From the NCBI GenBank assembly GCA_021323175.1, contig JAJTCK010000019.1:1-44319 (forward strand): a DNA stretch of 44,319 nt, read 5' to 3'. The translations under genes were made by a program, and so were the position numbers. Source of the stretch: Solirubrobacterales bacterium (GTDB lineage Bacteria > Actinomycetota > Thermoleophilia > Solirubrobacterales > 70-9). Positions 38,345 to 44,319 of this stretch are shown one piece after another. The notes under the pieces were generated by a model. It searched no databases. It had not been told where the DNA came from and saw only the letters and a list, made by a program, of their open reading frames with translations. Each line of letters starts with the position of its first letter. Within the stretch, counting starts at the first letter, position 1.

Positions 38345-40159
38345 TCAGGCCGCGTAAAGCGCTTCGATCTCCGCTGAGTACTTCTCGGAGATCGGCTTCC
38401 GCTTCAGCTTCATGGTGGGCGTCAGTTCGTCGCCGCCCGGCTGCCATTCGGTCGGCAGGATCCTGAACTTCTTGATCTGCTCGACGCGTGCCATCTTCGA
38501 GTTGGCCTCGTCGATCGCGTCCTGCATGGCCTGCTGCGTGGCCTCCTCACCGGCCAGCTCCTCGATCGACTTGCCCTCCAGGCCGGCGCCCTTGGCCCAC
38601 ACCGGGGCGTAGTCGGGATCCAGGACGATCAGGGCAACGTTGTAGGGACGCTGGTCGCCGATCGCGGCGGCCTGCCCGATCAGCGGGCTGGCCGACTTCA
38701 GGTGCGACTCGATGTTGGCTGGCGACATGTTCTTGCCGGCCGCGTTGATGATCAGCTCCTTCTTGCGGTCGACGATCATCAGATAGCCCTCTTCGTCGAG
38801 CTCACCGATGTCACCAGTCAGCAGCCAGCCCTCCTCATCGAATGTCTCAGCGGTCTTCTCCGGCAGGTTCCGGTAGCCGGGCATCACCGACGACGCCTTG
38901 ACCATCACCTCGCCATCATCGGCGAGCCGGATCTCGACCCCGGGCACGGGCGGACCCACTGTCCCCAGCTTGACCTTGCTCGGCGGGTTGCAGGTGGCAA
39001 CTCCGCACGTCTCGGACATCCCCCACAGCTCGCCGATCGGTACGCCGATCGCGTGGAAGAACTCGAGTACCTCGACCGGGGTCGGGGCCGCCCCCACGTT
39101 GCAGGCGACCAGCTCGTCGAGGCCCATCGCCTTGCGCAGGTTGGCGAAGACCCGCTCGTCGGCCTGGGCGACTGCGGCGGCGAGCTCTTTCGGGACCTCC
39201 TCGCCCGCCTGCTCGAGCCGAACCTTCTGCTTTGCCGCCTCCATCGCCTTCAGCGTCGGCTCGCGCTGCTCGTTGGGCAGGCTGCCCAGCTTCGCCTCGA
39301 GACCGGATTTCATCTTCTCCCACACCCGCGGGACCGCGAAGAACCAGGTCGGGCGGACCGCTGCGAGCGACTCGCCGATTTTGCGCGGGTCCGGGCAGAT
39401 CGTCACCCCCACGCCCTTGATCACGGGCAGGTAGTAGTGGGCCCCCCGCTCGGCGATGTGGGCGGCCGGGAGCCAGGAGATCACCTTCGCGCCCCGCTCG
39501 GGCAGGTCCAGGATCTCGTCCACGCCGCCCACGAGCCCCATCAGATTCCGGTGCGTCAGCTGGACGCCCTTGGGCGGGCCAGTGGTCCCGGACGTGTAGA
39601 TCAGGGTGAGCATGTCATCGGGTGTCAGCTCGTCGACTATGGGCTCGGGATCGAACCCGGGGTCCATCTCCTCGACCTCCGCCAGGGTGTGGTCTCCCCC
39701 CTCCCCGCCCACGACGATCACGTGCTCCAGCGCGGGCAGGTTCTCGCGCGCGGTATCGAACTGCTCGAGGAACATGGACTCGACGATCGCGACCTTGCTG
39801 CCTGCGTCCGAGACGACGTACTGGATCTGCTCGGGCGACGATGTCTGGTAGATCGAGAACGGGATCCCGCCCAGCGAGACCGCTGCGAGGTCGCACGGGA
39901 TGAACTCCGGGCGGTTGTTGAGCAGCAGGGCGACGGTGTCGCCCTTGGAGACCCCGAGCTTGGCGAGGCCCCCGGCGATTCGATGGACCCGCTCGCGAAG
40001 CTCGTTCCAGCTGATCGAGTACGAGTCGTCTTCGGTGCGGATCGCGGCGTCGTCGCCGAGCTTCTCGACGGACGCATAGAACGCCTCGACGAGGTTCGGC
40101 GCAGGCAGCTCTCCGAGCTCGCCGCCGCTCGCGTAACGCTCAGCAGTCGTGACTTCCAC
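38345..40159 (-). CDS. Long-chain fatty acyl-CoA ligase (FadD/FAA1-type AMP-forming)
   Basis: The enzyme activates fatty acids to acyl-CoA via acyl-AMP. The 604-residue protein has the AMP-binding loop LIYTSGTTGPPKG, the linker motif LPAAHIAERGAHYYLP typical of long-chain (FAA1-like) members, and GELWGMSETCG. It also has the TGD motif LLTGDIGELDEEGYLMIVDR and the catalytic Lys region RKPISEKYSAEIEALY. GTG at 40159 follows GGAGAGGAGAG, a good Shine-Dalgarno; an open frame runs further upstream but is not family-like. It may feed acyl-CoA to the WS/DGAT or to phospholipid synthesis. Confidence 0.9.
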   Translation of the reverse strand: MEVTTAERYASGGELGELPAPNLVEAFYASVEKLGDDAAIRTEDDSYSISWNELRERVHRIAGGLAKLGVSKGDTVALLLNNRPEFIPCDLAAVSLGGIPFSIYQTSSPEQIQYVVSDAGSKVAIVESMFLEQFDTARENLPALEHVIVVGGEGGDHTLAEVEEMDPGFDPEPIVDELTPDDMLTLIYTSGTTGPPKGVQLTHRNLMGLVGGVDEILDLPERGAKVISWLPAAHIAERGAHYYLPVIKGVGVTICPDPRKIGESLAAVRPTWFFAVPRVWEKMKSGLEAKLGSLPNEQREPTLKAMEAAKQKVRLEQAGEEVPKELAAAVAQADERVFANLRKAMGLDELVACNVGAAPTPVEVLEFFHAIGVPIGELWGMSETCGVATCNPPSKVKLGTVGPPVPGVEIRLADDGEVMVKASSVMPGYRNLPEKTAETFDEEGWLLTGDIGELDEEGYLMIVDRKKELIINAAGKNMSPANIESHLKSASPLIGQAAAIGDQRPYNVALIVLDPDYAPVWAKGAGLEGKSIEELAGEEATQQAMQDAIDEANSKMARVEQIKKFRILPTEWQPGGDELTPTMKLKRKPISEKYSAEIEALYAA

Positions 40160-40229
40160 CGGGACTCTCCTCTCCTCGCTGGTAGCCGGACGAAAGCTAC
40201 CGCGCTCCCGGATCCGGCGCGGACATGCG

Positions 40230-41489
40230 TCAGCGGACCCCGAAACCCTCCCCGCTGAAGATGCGGTCGAGGTCGTTCGTAAGGCCGATGAAGGCAAGGC
40301 ACAGGATCAGCACGAATCCGATCGCGCCGCTCTTCTCCATCACGCTGAAGGGGACCCGCCGGCCGCGCACCTTCTCTACGACGCTCCAGAAGATGTGTCC
40401 GCCGTCGAGCGGCAGGAACGGGAAGAGGTTGATCAGCGCCAGCGAGAAGCTGAACAGGGCGACGATGCCGAGCGCCAATCGAGCGTCGACCTCGATTGCC
40501 TGCCGGGTGGACTCGTACCCTCCGACCACCCCGCTGATCTGCTCCCGCTGCTCGGGATCGATGATCCGGGCGATCACCGACACCGTCGCGCTCGTGACGC
40601 GCCACATGATGTCCAGCGAGTCGCTCGCCGCCTGGGCCACGCTCGGGTTCGCCGGGACCTCGCCCGCCGGATCGAAACGGAAACCGAGCCGGTAGCGCCC
40701 CGGATCGCTGCCATCGTCCAGGCCGGGAGCGTCGGCGTCATAGAACGGGGTGATCAGCAGCGTCTCGCGCTGACCGTCGCGTTCGACCACCACCTCGGCC
40801 GGCGTTGCGGCGGTGCAGCCGTCCACCGGGGGCTCCTCGGCGCAGGGATGCGTGTTGATCTGCGAGGCGAAGCTGTCGGCCCGTTCGCCGATCTCGTCGT
40901 TGGTGGGCTTCGCGCCGCCCTGATCAGGGGCGATTCCGTCGATCGAGACGATGGTGTCCCCGTCCTGCAGCTTGCCCGCGGCGGGCGATCCCTCCTCGAT
41001 GTCCCTGGCTTCAAGGCGAGTGGCCGCGTCGGCCGTCATCGCCAGCCCGAACAGGATCACGAACGCGATCAGCAGGTTCATCGCCGGTCCTGCGGCGATC
41101 ACGACGATCCGCTTCCAGACCGGCTGGTTGTAGTACGCCCGCTCGCGCAGCTCGGGCGGGAGCGGCTCGCCGGGGCGGCTGACGTCGTCACTCGGCTGTT
41201 GGCCCACGGATTCGACCCGCTCCAGGATCCCGACGTCCTTCGCCTGCGGGTCCGATTCGGGCGGATCCACCTCGTCCGGGTTCATTCCGGTGATCTTCAC
41301 GAAGCCGCCGAGGGGGATCCAGCCGATTCCGTACTCGGTCTCGCCGCGCTTGAAGCTCCAGAGTTTGGGCGGGAAGAAGAGGAAGAAGCGCTCCACCCGC
41401 ATTCCGACCCACTTCGCCGCGAGGAAGTGACCGAACTCGTGAAGGATGATCAGCGCCGCGAAGCCGGCGAAAGCCAGGAGCCAGCTCAT
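40230..41489 (-). CDS. rseP: RIP metalloprotease RseP-like (site-2 protease, M50)
   Basis: This 419-residue intramembrane zinc protease has HEFGH at residues 17-21 in the first helix. After it come IGWIPLGGFVKITGM, a PDZ domain (GSPAAGKLQDGDTIVSIDGI) and the second catalytic motif LPLDGGHIFW near the C-terminus, followed by a final helix. In other bacteria such enzymes release sigma factors by cutting anti-sigma proteins. An acidic insert (about residues 70-110) follows the PLGGFVKI region. It lies 28 bp after dxr, the common actinobacterial order cdsA-dxr-rseP-ispG. Confidence 0.92.
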   Translation of the reverse strand: MSWLLAFAGFAALIILHEFGHFLAAKWVGMRVERFFLFFPPKLWSFKRGETEYGIGWIPLGGFVKITGMNPDEVDPPESDPQAKDVGILERVESVGQQPSDDVSRPGEPLPPELRERAYYNQPVWKRIVVIAAGPAMNLLIAFVILFGLAMTADAATRLEARDIEEGSPAAGKLQDGDTIVSIDGIAPDQGGAKPTNDEIGERADSFASQINTHPCAEEPPVDGCTAATPAEVVVERDGQRETLLITPFYDADAPGLDDGSDPGRYRLGFRFDPAGEVPANPSVAQAASDSLDIMWRVTSATVSVIARIIDPEQREQISGVVGGYESTRQAIEVDARLALGIVALFSFSLALINLFPFLPLDGGHIFWSVVEKVRGRRVPFSVMEKSGAIGFVLILCLAFIGLTNDLDRIFSGEGFGVR

Positions 41490-41517
41490 CGAGCCGGCTC
41501 CTCATGGGCGGGCCGGT

Positions 41518-42669
41518 TCACGCTACGCCCAGGCCATCGACGAGGACGCGGGCGCGCTCGCGTGCCCTCGAGTCGATCTCGAACAGCTGCTGGAAGTGGC
41601 CCGCCGGCCCGGTGGGGACCTCGTCCAGGCAACGGTCGATCACCCGCGGGATCCCGGTGAAAGGGATGCGGCGCTCCAGGAACGCTCCCACCGCGACCTC
41701 ATCGGCCGCGTTCAGCACGGCCGGGGCGGTGCCGCCGACCTCACCCGCCTCGCGCGCGAGGCGCAGACACGGAAAGGTCGCCTCGTCTGGAGGCTCGAAG
41801 GTGAGCTCGCCGACATCGGCGAGGTCGAGCCGCGGCACGTCCACGTCGGCGCGCTCCGGCAGGTGCATCGCGTAGGAGATCGGCACGCGCATGTCGGGGT
41901 GACCCAGATGAGCCAGGGAGGCACCGTCGTTCAGGTCGACGAGGGAGTGAACGATCGACTGCGGATGCACCACCACGTCGATCCGCTCGTACGGCACGCC
42001 GAACAAGTGGTGGGCCTCGATCATCTCGAAGCCCTTGTTCATCAGGGTGGCGGAGTCGATCGTGATCCTGCCGCCCATGTCCCACGTGGGATGAGCGAGC
42101 GCATCCTCGGGCGTCACGCGGTCAAGATCGTCGCGGCCGCGAAACGGCCCTCCGGAGGCGGTCAGGACCAGCCGTGTGACGGTTCCGGGCACCGGTTCGG
42201 CGGCGATCAGCTGGTAGAGCGCGGAATGCTCGGAGTCGACTGGGATCAATCGTGCGCCCGTGGCCTCGGCCAGCGCCGTCACCAGCTCGCCTCCGATCAC
42301 CAGGGACTCCTTGTTGGCGAGCGCGACGTCGATGCCCTCTGTCAGCGCCATGATCGTGGGCCCCAGCCCGGCCGCCCCCACGACCGCGTTCAGGACGAGG
42401 TCGGGGTCGGAGTCGGCGATCAGCTCGCGGATTCCCCCCTCACCCGCGAGCACACGGCCGCCCCAGACCTCATCCGCCTGTGCCGCGGCGGCGGCGTTCG
42501 CCAGCGCGACCGTCGGGACTCCGTATGCCTTCGCCTGCTCCAGCAGCTCTCGCCAGCTCGATCCGGCCGAGAGTCCGAGCACCTCGAAGTCGCCCTTCGC
42601 GTCGGACACGACCTCCAGCGCCTGGGTGCCGATCGACCCGGTCGAGCCGAGTATCAGGACGCGCTTCAT
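41518..42669 (-). CDS. dxr: 1-deoxy-D-xylulose-5-phosphate reductoisomerase
   Basis: Dxr converts DXP to MEP with NADPH, the committed step of isoprenoid synthesis. The 383-residue protein has the NADPH motif LGSTGSIGTQAL, ALANKESLVIGGEL, the metal/substrate site PVDSEHSALYQ, LTASGGPFRG, ITIDSATLMNKGFEMIEAHH and VVVHPQSIVHSLV. These are the full DXR signature and all catalytic residues are present. A leader with TACACT at 42700-42695 as possible -10 and a Shine-Dalgarno GGTCGGAG just before the ATG suggests its own promoter. It is followed by rseP. Confidence 0.95.
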   Translation of the reverse strand: MKRVLILGSTGSIGTQALEVVSDAKGDFEVLGLSAGSSWRELLEQAKAYGVPTVALANAAAAAQADEVWGGRVLAGEGGIRELIADSDPDLVLNAVVGAAGLGPTIMALTEGIDVALANKESLVIGGELVTALAEATGARLIPVDSEHSALYQLIAAEPVPGTVTRLVLTASGGPFRGRDDLDRVTPEDALAHPTWDMGGRITIDSATLMNKGFEMIEAHHLFGVPYERIDVVVHPQSIVHSLVDLNDGASLAHLGHPDMRVPISYAMHLPERADVDVPRLDLADVGELTFEPPDEATFPCLRLAREAGEVGGTAPAVLNAADEVAVGAFLERRIPFTGIPRVIDRCLDEVPTGPAGHFQQLFEIDSRARERARVLVDGLGVA

Positions 42670-42694
42670 CTCCGACCCACCATCACGGGCGGGA

Positions 42695-42700
42695 AGTGTA
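42695..42700 (-). promoter_or_regulatory. Possible -10 element upstream of dxr
   Basis: TACACT on the minus strand (42700 to 42695), 25 nt before the ATG. A TTGACC at 42726-42721 is 20 bp further up, longer than the usual spacer, so the -35 is uncertain. Confidence 0.35.
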
Positions 42701-42816
42701 GGGACGGCCCCTCAGCGGCCGGTCAAGGCCGCGCCCGCCGAGGAGCAGTAGCGCTCGACTCAATGGAGGCGCGCAGGAACCTGTGGGCGGGGGTGCGATC
42801 GGGCCCCCGAAACGCG

Positions 42817-42840
42817 GCGGGAGGCCCGAGGGCCTCCCGC
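42817..42840 (-). terminator. Hairpin after the small secreted-protein gene
   Basis: GCGGGAGGCCC, a 2-nt centre, then GGGCCTCCCGC form an 11-bp perfect palindrome 23 bp after the stop of the gene at 42864-43394. There is no U-run after it, so it may be a hairpin terminator of the U-less type or only an mRNA-stabilising structure. Confidence 0.5.
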
Positions 42841-42863
42841 TCGCAACCACGATGCGGCGCCGC

Positions 42864-43394
42864 TCAGCCGCGGATCCCGATCGCCGAGATCTGGATGTCG
42901 TGGTACTTGATGTTGCCCTCCTGCTCGTTGCACTTCACCGAGTACGTGCGCGCGCCGCCGAGCGGGGCGGTGATCGTGTTCAGTCCCCAGCCCGCGTGAT
43001 AGTTCGGGACGGCGTGGCCCTGCGTGTCGCCCAGCTTCGCGAAGGCGTTGTTGACTGCCGCGCCGGAGTTGTCGACCTCGAGGCGACACTCGCCGCGCGA
43101 GGAGGCGCCGTTCGTGCTGAACGTGCCGTCGGCGACGATCATCGTCCTGCGCGGAAATGCCTCGGACTGCTTGATCTTGACCGAGCCGCAATCGACGTAG
43201 TTCGCGTCGACCGGATCGCACTCGCCGGTGGTCTTAGCCTTGCCGATCGGCAGGACCTTGTTGCGTGCATCCTTGTCGAGTCCCTTGTAGGTGATCTTCG
43301 TGGCGGCGTAGGCCGTGCCGCCGGCAGCTGCGATGAGGGCGATCATCGCCACGATCATCGACGGCGAGGGGCGCTTCGAGAACAGCTTGCGCAT
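42864..43394 (-). CDS. Small secreted protein of a Thermoleophilia-like type
   Basis: The 176-residue precursor has a long signal peptide RPSPSMIVAMIALIAAAGGT with cleavage near AYAA. I associate this pattern with many exported proteins of Thermoleophilia. The mature part is beta-rich with four Cys (GECDPVD, YVDCGS, RGECRLE, VKCNEQE) likely to form two disulphides, and ends HDIQISAIGIRG. I do not recognise a functional family. The ATG is preceded by AAGGGAG at 43409-43403, a clear Shine-Dalgarno. It lies between cdsA and dxr on the same strand and is followed by a hairpin. Confidence 0.8.
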   Translation of the reverse strand: MRKLFSKRPSPSMIVAMIALIAAAGGTAYAATKITYKGLDKDARNKVLPIGKAKTTGECDPVDANYVDCGSVKIKQSEAFPRRTMIVADGTFSTNGASSRGECRLEVDNSGAAVNNAFAKLGDTQGHAVPNYHAGWGLNTITAPLGGARTYSVKCNEQEGNIKYHDIQISAIGIRG

Positions 43395-43508
43395 CGAATC
43401 AACTCCCTTGTGGTGTTGTGAGCGGTTGCTTACGAGAACAACCTAGGCCCCCGCCGGGTTGCGGGTGCACGAGAGGGCCCGGCCGCGACGGGCGGTTCCG
43501 GCTTGGCC

Positions 43509-44319
43509 TCAGTAGACGAACGCGACCGACAGGTAGTAACCGGCCACCACCGTGAACAGCACCGCGTCCAAACGGTCGATCAAGCCGCCGTGGGGGCCGA
43601 ACAGCCTCCCGGTGTCCTTGATCCGGAGGTCCCGCTTGATCATGGAAGCGAACAGGTCCCCCACTGGGGCAAGCGCGGCGACGCACATGCCCATCAGCAG
43701 GGCATCGACGCCCGACAGCCAGTCCTGGTAGAGGCCGGCGAACCAGAATGCGAGTGTGCCGCCGATGAACCCCCCGATCAGGCCCTCGAGCGTCTTGTTC
43801 GGTGAGATCCGCGGGCTGATCCTCCGCGACCCGAACAGGCGGCCGGCGCCGTAGGCGGCGGTATCGCCGAGGAAGGTCGCGACGAGCACGTCCACGAGCA
43901 GGGCCGCGCCGTGGTCCGGGAGGTCGCGGAGGAGCACCGCGTGCGAGAGCCCGATGCCGAGCCAGAGGATGCCGAGCACGGTGGCTGCGATCGAGACGGT
44001 GACGCGGTCATGCGACTGGCGCGCGGCGGCGAAAGCGAAGATCGCCGGAAAGCTCGCCGCCAGAACCAGCAGGATCTGGAACGAGGATCCGTAGTGGGCG
44101 GCGATCACCATCGCCGCAATGGTCAGATACGCGGGCAGCTTGATCGGTCGAGCCTTCTCGGTCATGCGGAAGAACTCGCGCAGCCCCAGCACGCCGAAGG
44201 CGATCATGGCGGCCGTGAAGACCTCTCCGCCGACCACCACGACGAAGATCGCGAAGAGCACCCAGGGGACTGCGACCAGGACCCGCATGGAGGTCTCTGA
44301 CCGTTCGAACTGCAGCCGG
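43509..44319 (-). CDS. cdsA: Phosphatidate cytidylyltransferase CdsA (5' end may lie outside the window)
   Basis: CdsA makes CDP-diacylglycerol from phosphatidate and CTP, the precursor used by PgsA. The protein has about six to eight hydrophobic segments, LGDTAAYGAGRLFGSRRISP and the CdsA signature near the C-terminus, SMIKRDLRIKDTG followed by FGPHGGLIDRLD. The usual PGHGG reads GPHGG here. An ATG at 44288 gives 259 residues. The frame stays open to the window edge through RLQFERSETS, which fits CdsA N-termini, so the true start may be beyond 44319. Confidence 0.9.
   Translation of the reverse strand, partial: RLQFERSETSMRVLVAVPWVLFAIFVVVVGGEVFTAAMIAFGVLGLREFFRMTEKARPIKLPAYLTIAAMVIAAHYGSSFQILLVLAASFPAIFAFAAARQSHDRVTVSIAATVLGILWLGIGLSHAVLLRDLPDHGAALLVDVLVATFLGDTAAYGAGRLFGSRRISPRISPNKTLEGLIGGFIGGTLAFWFAGLYQDWLSGVDALLMGMCVAALAPVGDLFASMIKRDLRIKDTGRLFGPHGGLIDRLDAVLFTVVAGYYLSVAFVY

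Noticed and set aside
38702-40258. 518-codon forward frame opposite the acyl-CoA ligase
   Set aside because: It is a shadow frame antisense to a complete AMP-forming ligase with all motifs.
1-44319. Search for CRISPR arrays, IS elements and integrase or phage genes
   Set aside because: No regularly spaced direct repeats, terminal inverted repeats or transposase motifs were found; the only tandem repeat is the 15-bp pair at 15900.

Overview
The window is high-GC, gene-dense DNA from an actinobacterium, most likely of the class Thermoleophilia (Solirubrobacterales-like). This rests on several signs. MurT/GatD lipid II amidation genes are present. A GarA-like FHA gene sits beside an FtsR-like MerR gene. 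The isoprenoid/lipid order is cdsA, dxr, rseP, ispG. There is an actinobacterial-style c-di-AMP riboswitch and a WS/DGAT acyltransferase. A small secreted protein has a signal peptide of the RPSPSMIVAMIALIAAAGGT type, which I associate with this class. The taxonomy is inference. I see no transposase, phage gene, CRISPR array, rRNA or convincing tRNA. This is a chromosomal core region with lineage-specific insertions.

Layout. Bases 1-6367 (+): end of miaB, miaA, dapF, an LL-DAP-aminotransferase-like gene, a RidA-family gene, hflX, dut, tag. Bases 6388-11907 (-): a tightly coupled run of methyltransferase, YegS-like lipid kinase, murT, a second methyltransferase, gatD, then lemA and a VOC protein. 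Bases 11967-13938 (+): cyclophilin lipoprotein, BCP-type peroxiredoxin, alpha/beta hydrolase. Bases 13968-19607: DUF72, a PRC-barrel-like protein, a CsaA-like tRNA-binding protein, a small HNH protein, a hydrolase remnant, a DUF4396 membrane protein, a lipoprotein, ccdA, a flavin monooxygenase. Bases 19618-25403: hydrolase, thioredoxin-TPR protein, dinB, riboswitch-controlled RlpA-like protein, WS/DGAT. Bases 25400-30249: ChbG-like deacetylase, ion-channel remnant, ImmA/IrrE-type peptidase, nadE, thioesterase, and a membrane-anchored sigma-region-4-like protein. Bases 30283-34466 (-): pgsA, a 36-codon gene, FHA, ftsR, SRPBCC, and an AGPS-like FAD enzyme. Bases 34491-44319: proS, ispG, a PASTA protein, acyl-CoA ligase, rseP, dxr, a secreted protein, cdsA.

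How the genes fit together. Much of the window concerns the cell envelope. DapF/DapL supply diaminopimelate; MurT/GatD amidate lipid II; RlpA-like and PASTA proteins act outside the membrane; CdsA, PgsA and the YegS-like kinase handle phospholipids; Dxr and IspG make isoprenoid precursors for undecaprenyl carriers; RseP, GarA-like FHA and FtsR are regulatory.

The most notable observations are these. (1) A methyltransferase gene is translationally coupled on both sides between murT and gatD. (2) The DapF homologue has Ser at both catalytic Cys positions. (3) A ydaO (c-di-AMP) riboswitch precedes the RlpA-like gene. (4) A 36-codon gene with a good ribosome-binding site sits directly before the FHA gene. 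(5) A sigma-region-4-like helix-turn-helix is fused through one membrane helix to an RskA-like ectodomain. (6) A -10 element lies 6-7 nt before many start codons, which predicts widespread leaderless mRNAs.
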